Shown: piece after piece, positions 53,461 through 61,738 of the stretch
Layout: each line of letters begins with the position of its first letter
How positions within the stretch are numbered: position 1 is the first letter of the stretch
Assembly (NCBI RefSeq): GCF_018129085.1
Contig: NZ_JAAGBB010000002.1
Location: forward strand, 62,001 to 126,000
Source of the DNA: Plastoroseomonas hellenica
GTDB taxonomy: Bacteria; Pseudomonadota; Alphaproteobacteria; Acetobacterales; Acetobacteraceae
Reading direction: 5' to 3'
Length of the DNA stretch: 64,000 nucleotides
Notes under the pieces: model-generated
Database searches by the model: none
What the model saw: the letters and a program-made list of their open reading frames with translations, nothing else
Told to the model about the DNA's origin: nothing
Made by a program: the position numbers and the translations under genes

Positions 53461-54641
53461 TGCCGGGTCAGAACCCGAGGACCACCGTCTGGCTGCTCTT
53501 CTTCTGCCAGGCGCTGATGAACGCGACCATGGTCGGACAGGTCGCGATGGGCGCGCTGATCGGGCATTCGCTGGCCGAGGACAAGGCGCTCGCGACCTTG
53601 CCCATGGCCGTGCAGATGACCGCTGTCATGGTGGCCTCCATCCCGGCCAGCTTGCTGTTTGCCCGCTTCGGGCGCCGCGCCGGCTTCGTGCTCGGCGCGC
53701 TCTTCTCTATCACGGGATCGCTCACCTTCGCGGCCGGCGTCTGGCAGGGCGACTTCGTCCTCTACTGCGCCGGCGCGGTGCCGGCGGGATTGGGCTTCGG
53801 CATCGCCCAGCACTACCGCTTCGCCGCCGCCGAGGTGGCGCCGCCCGATTATCGTGCGCGGGCAATCGCGCTGGTGATGGCAGGCGGCGTGCTCTCCGCC
53901 ATCTTCGGGCCGGAGCTGGTGAAGCACACGCGGGAGCTCGTGGCGCCGACGCTCTTCCTCGGCACCTACCTCGTCATCGCCTGCCTGCCGCCGATCGTGC
54001 TGCTGCTGCTGACCATCACCCGGCTGCCGCCTGCGCCGGCCCGGCCGAAGACCCGCACGCCGCTGATCGAGATCATGCGCCGGCCGGCCTTCATCGCCGC
54101 CGCCGGCAGCGGCCTCGTCGCCTATGGCACTATGAACCTCGTCATGACCTCGACTCCGATCGAGATGATGCTCTGCGGCTTCGGCGTCGACGCCAGCGCG
54201 ACGGTCATCCAGATCCATGCCTTCCTGATGTTCGCCCCGGGCTTCGTCACGGGACGGCTGATCCAGCGCTTCGGCATCCGCCCCATCATCGTCGCCGGCG
54301 CACTGCTGACCATGGGCTGCGTCGCCGCCAGCGTCGCCGGCGTCAGCTTCGCGCATTTCGGCATCGCGCTCGGGCTGCTCGGCATCGGCTGGAACTTCAT
54401 GTTCGTGGGCGCGACCGCGCTGTTGGCGACCAGCCACACGGCGGAGGAGCGGGTGCGCGCCCAGGCGGCGAATGACTTCATCGTCTTCGGCACCGTCGCC
54501 TGCACCGCCTTCCTCTCGGGCGCGATCCACGCCAAGGCGGGCTGGGCCGCGCTGAACCTGATGCTGCTGCCGGCGCTCGCGCTCGCCCTGGGGCTGGTCG
54601 CCTGGCAGGCCATGCGGTCCAGGCGGGCCGCGACCGCCTGA
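53460..54641 (+). CDS. MFS transporter
   Basis: A 393-residue twelve-helix transporter. Motif A appears as LLFARFGRRAGFVLG after segment 2, and APGFVTGRLIQRFGIRP in the second half. The long QALMNATMVGQVAMGALIGHSLAEDKALATLPMAVQMT stretch places it near YnfM/bacteriochlorophyll-synthase-type MFS proteins often called predicted arabinose efflux. The ATG at 53460 overlaps the thiL stop by one base (TGATG) and has GGAG nine bases upstream; ATG 53445 would overlap further. Confidence 0.82.
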   Translation: MPGQNPRTTVWLLFFCQALMNATMVGQVAMGALIGHSLAEDKALATLPMAVQMTAVMVASIPASLLFARFGRRAGFVLGALFSITGSLTFAAGVWQGDFVLYCAGAVPAGLGFGIAQHYRFAAAEVAPPDYRARAIALVMAGGVLSAIFGPELVKHTRELVAPTLFLGTYLVIACLPPIVLLLLTITRLPPAPARPKTRTPLIEIMRRPAFIAAAGSGLVAYGTMNLVMTSTPIEMMLCGFGVDASATVIQIHAFLMFAPGFVTGRLIQRFGIRPIIVAGALLTMGCVAASVAGVSFAHFGIALGLLGIGWNFMFVGATALLATSHTAEERVRAQAANDFIVFGTVACTAFLSGAIHAKAGWAALNLMLLPALALALGLVAWQAMRSRRAATA

Positions 54642-54804
54642 CGGCGCCGTCTGCATCACCTTGTCCGTATATCTATGATGCAGACCTGGAGCGGCTCGCC
54701 CTCCCGGAGCCGGGCGTGTTGCTGGGCATTTTTCGCGGGCAAGGATCACTGGTAGAGCCATCCCGGTGGGAAATGGCGGCTCGAGATGTCCTGTCAAATT
54801 CCAC

Positions 54805-54816
54805 TTGACCGGACAA
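54805..54816. promoter_or_regulatory. Candidate GntR-type operator before the Bug gene
   Basis: TTGACCGGACAA, a near-palindrome, differs at two positions from TTGTCCGTACAA found before the acyl-CoA dehydrogenase gene. It lies 51 bases before the GTG of the Bug gene. The rest of the 54642-54866 gap holds a CGGCTC/GAGCCG hairpin near 54692-54712 but no other clear signal. Confidence 0.4.
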
Positions 54817-54866
54817 CACGAATGGCTCCTCTATCCCGGCAAACGCTTGGGGCAGGGGAGGAAACA

Positions 54867-55907
54867 GTGCGCAACCGTACTCGTGCGGGAAGCGAACCGC
54901 CGTCGCGGCCGCGCCTCCCGGCGCTGCGCCGTCGGGACGTCCTGGCGGGGCTGCTCGCGACGCTACCAGTGGCGGGCCAGGCGTCGGCGCAGGCCTATCC
55001 GTCGCGGCCGGTCAGGCTCATCATTCCCTTTCCGCCGGGCAACCTCGCGGATCTCACGGCGCGGCTGGCCGCGGAGGAGGTCCAGCGCCGCCTCGGCCAT
55101 GGCTGGGTGGTCGACAACCGCGCCGGCGCCAGCGGGGCCATCGGCATCCGCGCCGTCATGCAGGCGCCGCCGGATGGCTACACGCTGCTGCTGAGCTCGC
55201 TGTCGCCCATCGTGGTGAACCCGGTACTCACAGCCAATCCGGGCTACGACCCGCTCGCTGACCTCGCGCCGATCCTGCTGATGGGCTGGACCGGCTATCT
55301 GCTTGTGTGCAGCCCGGACTTCCCCGCGACGACGCTCGCCGAAGCGGTGCGCGTGCTCCGCGCCGCGCCGGCCGGCCGCTATGCCATGGCGACGCCCGGC
55401 ACCGGCACGGTGACGCATCTCGCCTCCGAGCAGTTCATGCTGCAGACCGGGACGCGGATGGAGACGGTGCCCTATCGCGGCAGCGGTGCGGCCCTGATGG
55501 ATGTCGCGAGCGGCCGCGTCGCACTGATGATCGACGCCATGAGCACGTCCCTGCCGCAGGCCCGCGGCAGCCAGGTGCGGGCGCTCGCGGTGGTGCAGCA
55601 GCGCCGCTCGCCCCTCGCGCCGGAGATCCCGGCGATCTCCGAGCTCGGCGTCCCGGAGGTCGCTGGCATGGAGGTGCGGGCCTGGACCGGCCTGCTCGGC
55701 GCGGCGGCGACGCCGCCCGAGGTGGTGGACTACTGGAACCGGGAGCTCGGCAAGCTGCTCGCCGACCCCGCCGTCACCCAGCGCTTCGCCGCCCAGAACG
55801 TCGAGGTCGCGCCGCCCGCGCCGGCCGCAGGCTTCCGCGCGATGATCGAAGCGGAGCTGGCCCGCTGGCGGCAGGTGGTGCGCGACGCGCGGATCGAGGT
55901 GCAGTAG
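54867..55907 (+). CDS. Bug/TctC-family periplasmic solute-binding protein
   Basis: A 346-residue binding protein. GTG 54867 has GGGGAGGA upstream; the frame extends to an ATG at 54786 but without a Shine-Dalgarno. The signal region RLPALRRRDVLAGLLATLPVAGQASAQ has consecutive arginines, Tat-like. AYPSRPVRLIIPFPPGNLADLTARLAAEEV is the Bug motif with N in place of the usual second G, and ATPGTGTVTHLASEQF the second pocket loop. It opens the catabolic region that ends the window. Confidence 0.92.
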   Translation: MRNRTRAGSEPPSRPRLPALRRRDVLAGLLATLPVAGQASAQAYPSRPVRLIIPFPPGNLADLTARLAAEEVQRRLGHGWVVDNRAGASGAIGIRAVMQAPPDGYTLLLSSLSPIVVNPVLTANPGYDPLADLAPILLMGWTGYLLVCSPDFPATTLAEAVRVLRAAPAGRYAMATPGTGTVTHLASEQFMLQTGTRMETVPYRGSGAALMDVASGRVALMIDAMSTSLPQARGSQVRALAVVQQRRSPLAPEIPAISELGVPEVAGMEVRAWTGLLGAAATPPEVVDYWNRELGKLLADPAVTQRFAAQNVEVAPPAPAAGFRAMIEAELARWRQVVRDARIEVQ

Positions 55908-55934
55908 GCGACCCCGGGCTGAATCGCGATTCGC

Positions 55935-56777
55935 CTAAGCTCTCCGTGGCGACCAGCCGTAAGCCTTCGCGCAGGCGCCGCCCATGAGCATGGCCCGCTC
56001 GTTGTCGCTCAGGCGGTCCGTGCGGAGAAAGGGCTCGACGGCCTGCTCGTAGTTGACGACGGCGAAGGCGCGCGTCCAGTCCGTGCCCCACAGGCAGCGA
56101 TCGAAGCCCCAGGCATCGAACACGCGGGCCAGCGGGTCCCAGATGTCCTGAAATGGATAGGGCTCCCGGGACAGCGTGCAGGCGCCGCTGACCTTGATCA
56201 CCGCGTTCGGGCGCTTGGCGAGTTCCAGCACCTTCGGGAGGTCGGCCCAGGGCTGCGGCGGCGCGGGCGGCACGCGCGGTTGCAGGATGCCGAGATGGTC
56301 GATGATGAAGCGCGTCTCGGGATGGCGGTCGATGATGGCGGTGCCCGCGTCCAGATTGTCCCAGCACAGGATGTTGACCGGAAAATCGTGACGCACGGCG
56401 GCACGCAGGATCCGGTCGAGGCCCGGGTCGTTCGGGTCGCGCCCCGCCTCCTTTGGCAGCATGATGCGGATGCCGACCGCACCCGGCGTCTTCTTCCAGT
56501 CAGCGATGACATCGGCCACCGCCGGATCATCCGGATCGACCGGCTTGACGATGGCGAGCCGGCCGGGATGGGCGCGCTGCACCTCCACCGCATAGCTCGC
56601 GTCGTAGCGATACATGGAAAAGGCGGAGATGAAGATCGCGCCATCGACGCCGACCTTGTCCATCGCCGCCACCATCTCGTCACCCGTGACGTGATCGGGC
56701 CAGTTCGGCACGGTGTGCCAGGGTCGCTTCGCGGTGTTCGCCTCATAGGCGTGGACCTGCGAGTCGATGATGGTCAT
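55935..56777 (-). CDS. Amidohydrolase-family (AH2-type) protein
   Basis: A 280-residue TIM-barrel hydrolase or decarboxylase. The usual D-x-H-x-H opening reads MTIIDSQVHAYE: the first metal histidine is Gln7, a variant seen in a subset of this family. RFIIDHLGILQP and WGTDWTRAF keep the later His and Asp. Substrates in the family include lactones, dicarboxylates and aromatic acids. GGAGGAG precedes the ATG. Its neighbours suggest a role in organic-acid catabolism. Confidence 0.85.
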   Translation of the reverse strand: MTIIDSQVHAYEANTAKRPWHTVPNWPDHVTGDEMVAAMDKVGVDGAIFISAFSMYRYDASYAVEVQRAHPGRLAIVKPVDPDDPAVADVIADWKKTPGAVGIRIMLPKEAGRDPNDPGLDRILRAAVRHDFPVNILCWDNLDAGTAIIDRHPETRFIIDHLGILQPRVPPAPPQPWADLPKVLELAKRPNAVIKVSGACTLSREPYPFQDIWDPLARVFDAWGFDRCLWGTDWTRAFAVVNYEQAVEPFLRTDRLSDNERAMLMGGACAKAYGWSPRRA

Positions 56778-56884
56778 CGGGGACGCTCCTCCTCTGTGCC
56801 GCGCAGCTTGGCGAGCACGGAAGGTTTGTGTCCAGAGGGCCCAGGCTGCAGGCTGCGCGACAAGCCGCTGCAGGAGCCATCCCC

Positions 56885-57259
56885 ATGCAATTCTTCGGAC
56901 CGCCGGATACCGGCGAGGCACGTCCCTTCAGCCGCGCGGTGAAGACCGCCGGCATGGTGTGGGTTTCCGGACATTCGGCACCGCACGATCCGGCGCGCGG
57001 CATCCATCGTGGGGAGACCGCGGCCGATGAGGTGCGCAACGCGCTGAATTTTATCGCCGGCCTTCTGGCCGAGGCCGGCAGCAGCCTCGATCGGGTGGTC
57101 CAGGTCACCATGCTGATCAGCGATCGCGCCGACTACGCCGCCTGCAACGCGGAATACGTGAAGCATTTTCCGAATGGCCTGCCCGCGCGGCACACCGCCC
57201 TCTTCGGGGTACCGACCGAGGCGAAGGTAGGCTTCGCCTGCATCGCCCTGGCCGATTAG
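56885..57259 (+). CDS. RidA-family (YjgF/YER057c/UK114) protein
   Basis: A 124-residue trimeric-type protein. TAGMVWVSGHSAPHD, ALNFIAGLLAEAGSSLDRVVQVTMLISDR and PARHTALFGVPTEAKVGFACIALAD match the family; R102 is the conserved arginine that contacts 2-imino acids in deaminases. It may remove reactive enamine/imine by-products of a PLP enzyme, or be a pathway hydrolase. It is divergent from the amidohydrolase gene. Confidence 0.88.
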   Translation: MQFFGPPDTGEARPFSRAVKTAGMVWVSGHSAPHDPARGIHRGETAADEVRNALNFIAGLLAEAGSSLDRVVQVTMLISDRADYAACNAEYVKHFPNGLPARHTALFGVPTEAKVGFACIALAD

Positions 57260-57355
57260 TCGGCGGCCCTGGTTCCTTTGGACAGGGCTCTGATCTAGGC
57301 TGCCGTCGAACGCCCCATCACCGGCTCCACGCAATGCAATTGCGAAGGATGTCGC

Positions 57356-58117
57356 ATGAGATTAGCGGACAAGGTCGCCGTCATCACCGGCGCTGCCTCG
57401 GGCATCGGCCAGGCCAGCGCCCGGCTCTTCGCGGCCAACGGCGCGCGCTTGCTGCTGGTGGACCGCGAAGCGGCGCTGCTGGAGGATCTCGCCACGGAAC
57501 TCCGCGCGCAGGGCCATGAATGCCTCGTCCGCGCCTCCGACGTCGCCGCCCCCGGTAGCGCGGACGCGGATGCCGGCGCCGCGCTCGAGGCCTGGGGTCG
57601 GATCGACGTTCTGCTCACCGCGGCCGGGATTTCCCCGGGCGGCACCGCGACCACCACATCGATCGAGACCTGGCAGGCGGTGATGCGCACCAATGTGGAG
57701 GGCACCTGGCTCTGGGCGCGCGCGGTGATCCCCGCGATGCAGGCGCGGCGTGCCGGCAGCATCATCACCATCGCCTCCCAGCTCGCGCGCGCCGGCGGGC
57801 GCAACAACATCGCCTACATCACCTCCAAGGGCGCCATCCTCGCCATGACCAAGACCATGGCGCTGGACTACGCGCCGGATGGCATCCGGGTGAACGCGCT
57901 GCTGCCCGGCGCCATCGAGACACCGCTCCTCCGCCGCAGCTTCGGCCGCGCCGCCGATCCGGATGCCGCGCGGGAGGCCTCCCGCGCCCGCCATCCGCTG
58001 GGCCGTCTCGGCCGGCCGGAGGAGGTGGCCGATGCCGCCCTCTACCTCGCCGGCGATGCCGCCGCCTTCACCACGGGGCTGGAGCTGGCGGTCGATGGCG
58101 GCTGGCTTGCCGGCTGA
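57356..58117 (+). CDS. Short-chain dehydrogenase/reductase
   Basis: A 253-residue classical SDR. TGAASGIGQASARLFAANGA is the cofactor loop, and D36 in LLVDRE suggests NAD. The motif usually NNAG is LTAAGIS; the catalytic serine is in ITIASQLARAGG and the YITSK pair follows. The end AVDGGWLAG is standard. The likely substrate is a hydroxyacyl or secondary alcohol. The phytanoyl-CoA dioxygenase gene follows 19 bp later. Confidence 0.9.
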   Translation: MRLADKVAVITGAASGIGQASARLFAANGARLLLVDREAALLEDLATELRAQGHECLVRASDVAAPGSADADAGAALEAWGRIDVLLTAAGISPGGTATTTSIETWQAVMRTNVEGTWLWARAVIPAMQARRAGSIITIASQLARAGGRNNIAYITSKGAILAMTKTMALDYAPDGIRVNALLPGAIETPLLRRSFGRAADPDAAREASRARHPLGRLGRPEEVADAALYLAGDAAAFTTGLELAVDGGWLAG

Positions 58118-58136
58118 TGGATCAGGGAGAGCAGCA

Positions 58137-58988
58137 ATGAGCCGACTCATCACCCCGTCTCAGGTCGAAGCCTATCGGCGGGACGGCATGGTCTTCCCGC
58201 TCGACGCTTTCCCACCGGAGGAGGCGGAGCGCTATCGGCAGGCGCTGGTCCGCTGCTGTGCCGAGGCCGAGCGGCCGACCAGCGAGGCCGGCATCCGCCA
58301 GCCCTCCAACCGGGTCAAATCCTACCTGCTCTTTCCCTGGGCCGCCGAACTGATCCGCCACCCCGCCATCCTGGATGCGGTCGAAGCGGTGATCGGCCCG
58401 GACATCCTCACCTTCCACAGCACCATCTGGTGGAAGCCCGCCGGCAGCGCCGGCATCGTGCCCTGGCACCAGGACGGCACCTATTTCGGCCTGGCGCCCT
58501 TCGAGCATGTCACGGCCTGGATCTCGCTCACCGGCAGCGACCTCGAGATGGGCTGCGTGGAGGCGCTGCCCGGCTCCCACATCGCCGGCCAGCGGGCGCA
58601 CCGGGACCGCAAGGACCCGAACATCATGCTCTCCCGCGGACAGAGCGTGGCGGATGCGGTGGATGAGGGGCAGGCGGTGCCGATGATCCTGCGGCCCGGC
58701 CAGTTCTCCCTGCACCACACCATGCTGCTGCATGCCTCCCGCCCCAACCGCTCGACGCATGACCGCATCGGGATCGGCATCTCCTACGTGCCGACGCACG
58801 TGCGCCATATCGGCGAGACCCGGCTGTCAGCCACGCTGGTGCGGGGTGAGGACCGCCACGGCCATTTCGAGCCGGAGCCCCGACCGAAGGCGGAGGGTGA
58901 TCCGGCGGCCATCGCCGCCCATGCCGAGGCGATCGGACGGTTCTGGACGGCCAGCGAAGCCATTCCCGAGATGGCGCTGGTGCACTGA
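58137..58988 (+). CDS. Phytanoyl-CoA dioxygenase (PhyH)-family protein
   Basis: A 283-residue Fe(II)/2-oxoglutarate oxygenase. The metal triad is H111-x-D113 in PWHQDGTYFG and H199 in LLHASRPNRS; R202/R205 or the following arginine binds 2-oxoglutarate. It probably hydroxylates an organic acid or its CoA ester. GGGAGA lies before the ATG. Together with the upstream SDR, it could hydroxylate then oxidise one substrate. Confidence 0.9.
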   Translation: MSRLITPSQVEAYRRDGMVFPLDAFPPEEAERYRQALVRCCAEAERPTSEAGIRQPSNRVKSYLLFPWAAELIRHPAILDAVEAVIGPDILTFHSTIWWKPAGSAGIVPWHQDGTYFGLAPFEHVTAWISLTGSDLEMGCVEALPGSHIAGQRAHRDRKDPNIMLSRGQSVADAVDEGQAVPMILRPGQFSLHHTMLLHASRPNRSTHDRIGIGISYVPTHVRHIGETRLSATLVRGEDRHGHFEPEPRPKAEGDPAAIAAHAEAIGRFWTASEAIPEMALVH

Positions 58989-59019
58989 CCAGCGCTGGGA
59001 GCCCGGCCGGGAAGCGAAG

Positions 59020-59526
59020 CTATGATCCGCGCCCGCGATAGTGCAATTCGACCCAGAGGTGGAAAAGAGGCACGCATAGGGTCGAACCACTCACCAAGAA
59101 GAGGAAGATCCTTGCGTCAGAGTCCATGCGTGGAAAGATCGCGTTCGTCGCGATAAGCGGCAGCGCTGCCCATGCCAGGCAGCGCCAGAAAATCTGCCGG
59201 TGATTTTGCAGCTCGGCCCTGCCGTATCGGATGAATACTGTCGATAGGTGGAGGAATTTCACCAGGGCAATGGCGCCCATACCGGCCAGGATGACGATCG
59301 CACCGAACAGCGCCAATGCTCGCAGGACCTCTCCGTCCACACCTGACCCATCGAAGACGGCGACGGCCGACATGGCGCTCATGGAAACGAGCATGAACAG
59401 GGATCCAAAGCCATAGAGGAGCGCCCAGCCCGTCAAGGCGACAATCGGAATGAGCGCAAATACGATGAACTCGAAGGCATAAAGAGTTCGGCTAAATCTG
59501 TCCGCGACAGACCTTGTGTTTCTCAC
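59020..59526 (-). CDS. Hypothetical four-helix membrane protein
   Basis: A 168-residue protein with four hydrophobic segments (FIVFALIPIVALTGWALL; LFMLVSMSAMSAVAVF; ALFGAIVILAGMGAIALVKF; ARIFLFLVSGSTLCVPLFHLW) and no known family signature. Codon use is less GC-extreme than its neighbours. It is convergent with the PhyH gene and lies downstream of the GntR gene; nothing ties it to either. Confidence 0.65.
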   Translation of the reverse strand: MRNTRSVADRFSRTLYAFEFIVFALIPIVALTGWALLYGFGSLFMLVSMSAMSAVAVFDGSGVDGEVLRALALFGAIVILAGMGAIALVKFLHLSTVFIRYGRAELQNHRQIFWRCLAWAALPLIATNAIFPRMDSDARIFLFLVSGSTLCVPLFHLWVELHYRGRGS

Positions 59527-59616
59527 GCCGTGGCTGCCCTTGGCTGTCCCGCGGCGTCAGAATAGCTCGGTGCGGCCCGTTCGGCGGCATCCCTCGAAGG
59601 CTGCACGTCGATCTGC

Positions 59617-60381
59617 CTAGCCCTGCCGCTGCAGCGTGAGCGCGTAAGTGAAGCGGTCGGCCGGGTGCAGGTTGAAAGCCACTTCCACGAGTTCGCCGTT
59701 GGCCAGGCGATAGGCGCGGCGGATGCCGATCGCCATGCTGCCGGGCGCGCAGGCGAGTTCGGCCGCGATCGCCTCCGGCATCGGTTCGGCGCGCAGCACC
59801 TGCTGCACCTCGCCGATGCGGACGCCGTACATCTCCTCGATCCAGGAATAGATGGTGCCGGATCGGCGGCCGATCATCAGCCCGATGCCCGCGTAATCCG
59901 AAAGGACGAAGACCTCGGTCCAGCAGATTGGCGCCTCCTGGCCGGCGACGGTCCGGAAGCCCTCGACCCGCAGCCAGCGCTGCCCGACCGAGCAGCCGAG
60001 GCGGGCAGCGAGCGCCGCATCGGCGGTGACGAGGCCGCTCTTGTCGACCTCGTAGCGGGCCTCGGTCGCGTATTGCAGCAACTCCTCCACCGAGGCGATC
60101 GAGGAGGTGTAGAGCGGCGGCGCCGCGCGGCGGACGACCGTGGTGCCCGCCCCCTGGCGGGAGGCGACCAGACCCTCCTCGCGGAGTTGCCGCAAGGCTT
60201 CGCGGATGGTGTGCCGGCTGACCCCGAAGCGGCGGCAGAGCGCGTCCTCGGTCGGCAGCTTCTCGCCGATCGCGCGGGCGCCGGAGAGGATTTCCTGCCG
60301 CAGCGCGTCGATCACTGTCCGGTAGAGGGGCGGGCTGTCCCCGCCGGCCTCCCGCTCTTTGCGCACGCTGTGCCCGACCAT
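59617..60381 (-). CDS. GntR-family regulator with UTRA domain
   Basis: A 254-residue HutC/FarR-type regulator. The winged helix is LYRTVIDALRQEILSGARAIGEKLPTEDALCRRFGVSRHTIREALRQLREEGLVASRQGAGT, followed by the ligand-binding UTRA domain (YSWIEEMYGVRIGEVQQVLRAEPMPEAIAAEL). UTRA domains bind carboxylates, sugars or acyl derivatives. The ATG at 60381 has AGGA eight bases upstream. It is divergent from the acyl-CoA dehydrogenase operon, with two matching dyads in the gap. Confidence 0.9.
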   Translation of the reverse strand: MVGHSVRKEREAGGDSPPLYRTVIDALRQEILSGARAIGEKLPTEDALCRRFGVSRHTIREALRQLREEGLVASRQGAGTTVVRRAAPPLYTSSIASVEELLQYATEARYEVDKSGLVTADAALAARLGCSVGQRWLRVEGFRTVAGQEAPICWTEVFVLSDYAGIGLMIGRRSGTIYSWIEEMYGVRIGEVQQVLRAEPMPEAIAAELACAPGSMAIGIRRAYRLANGELVEVAFNLHPADRFTYALTLQRQG

Positions 60382-60395
60382 TACCCGATCCTGGT

Positions 60396-60407
60396 TTGTC
60401 AGAACAA
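60396..60407. promoter_or_regulatory. Predicted GntR operator 1
   Basis: TTGTCAGAACAA, 15 bases upstream of the GntR start codon. It has the TTGT...ACAA arms typical of HutC-type GntR sites and shares eleven-position layout TTGTCnGnACAA with the site at 60506. Its position suggests autorepression. Confidence 0.55.
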
Positions 60408-60505
60408 GCTGGCCAGTCGAGAAGGCAGCGTCAACGTCCCCGTGCTGGGCCGGCGGCCGGCAGCTCCCCAGCTTCCATGGCCGGCGATGTCCGGCCAATT
60501 TTGTC

Positions 60506-60517
60506 TTGTCCGTACAA
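60506..60517. promoter_or_regulatory. Predicted GntR operator 2
   Basis: TTGTCCGTACAA, 46 bases before the acyl-CoA dehydrogenase start. It matches TTGTCnGnACAA. A site here could block that operon's promoter, whose boxes I could not place with confidence. Confidence 0.55.
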
Positions 60518-60562
60518 CTTGGTCGTGGCAGATGCTCGTCAGGACCAGGGAGGAGGGCCGCC

Positions 60563-61738
60563 ATGAACGCTGTCACCAAGCCGCACGCGTTGGACGAGGG
60601 CGATGCGGCGCAGCTCATGCTCGCGATCGACCGTTGGGTCGAGCGGGAGGTGAAGCCGATCGTCAAGGACTACGACCACGCGGACCGCTACCCGACTGAC
60701 ATCGTCGAGCAGATGAAGGCGCTCGGCCTGTTCGGCGCGACCATCGGCGCCGAGTATGGCGGACTCGGCCTTCCGGCCCGCACCTATGCGGAGATCGTCA
60801 TGCGGATCTCCTCGGTCTGGATGGCGATCACCGGCATCTTCAATTCCCACCTCATGCTGGCGCTCGCGATCGAGAAATTCGGCACCCCCGCGCAGAAGCG
60901 CGCCTGGCTGCCGCGGCTCGCGACCGGGGAGGTCCGCGGCGGCCTGGCATTGACCGAGGCCGATGCCGGGACCGACCTGCAGGGCATCCGCATGACGGCG
61001 CGGCGCGATGGCGACCACTATGTGATCAATGGCGCGAAGACCTGGATCTCGAACGGCATCGAGGGCAACTGCGTCGCCCTGCTGGTGAAGACCGATCCGC
61101 ATGCGCAGCCGCGCCACCAGGGCATGAGCCTCTTCATCGCGCCGAAGCAGGACGGCTTCCGGGTCGGCCGCAAGCTCGAGAAGCTCGGCTACAAGTCGAT
61201 CGACAGCGCCGAGCTCATCTTCGAGGACTACCGGATTCCGGCCGACCACCTGATCGGCGAGGTCGAGGGGCAGGGCTTCTACCAGGCGACGGGCGGGCTC
61301 GAGCTCGGCCGCATCAACGTCGCCTCGCGCGGCGTCGGCATCGCGGAGGGTGCGCTGCGGCTCGCCACCGAATATGCCCAGATCCGCAAGACCTTCGGCA
61401 AGCCGATCTGCGAGCACCAGGCGATCCAGTTGAAGCTCGGCGAGATGGCGACCCGCGCGCGCGCCGCGCGGCTACTGACGCTCGACGCCGCCGATACCTT
61501 CGACCGCGGCGAGCGCTGCGACATGGAGGCGGGGATGGCGAAGTACTTCGCCTCCGAAGCAGCACTCGAGAACAGCATCGAGTCCATGCGCATCCACGGC
61601 GCCTACGGCTATTCGAAGGAATTCGACATCGAGCGGCTCTACCGCGACGCGCCGCTCACCTGCATCGGGGAGGGGACCAACGAGATGCAGCGCATCATCA
61701 TCGCCAAGCAGCTCATCAAGCGGAACCCCGTGGCATGA
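60563..61738 (+). CDS. Acyl-CoA dehydrogenase
   Basis: A 391-residue FAD flavoprotein. LALTEADAGTDLQGIRMTAR and WISNG are the FAD/substrate motifs; RKTFGKPICEHQAIQLKLGEMATRARAARLL is the helical C-domain. The catalytic base sits in the region RLYRDAPLTCIGEGTNEMQRIIIA, where IGEGTNEMQ holds the usual FAD-binding loop and EGT supplies the glutamate. GGAGGAGG precedes the ATG. It is first in an operon with two CoA-transferases, coupled by ATGA, so it should oxidise an acyl-CoA that they form. Confidence 0.93.
   Translation: MNAVTKPHALDEGDAAQLMLAIDRWVEREVKPIVKDYDHADRYPTDIVEQMKALGLFGATIGAEYGGLGLPARTYAEIVMRISSVWMAITGIFNSHLMLALAIEKFGTPAQKRAWLPRLATGEVRGGLALTEADAGTDLQGIRMTARRDGDHYVINGAKTWISNGIEGNCVALLVKTDPHAQPRHQGMSLFIAPKQDGFRVGRKLEKLGYKSIDSAELIFEDYRIPADHLIGEVEGQGFYQATGGLELGRINVASRGVGIAEGALRLATEYAQIRKTFGKPICEHQAIQLKLGEMATRARAARLLTLDAADTFDRGERCDMEAGMAKYFASEAALENSIESMRIHGAYGYSKEFDIERLYRDAPLTCIGEGTNEMQRIIIAKQLIKRNPVA

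Noticed and set aside
54661-54672. TTGTCCGTATAT as a fourth GntR site
   Set aside because: Only the left half matches; the right arm has lost two bases of ACAA, so it is not a dyad.
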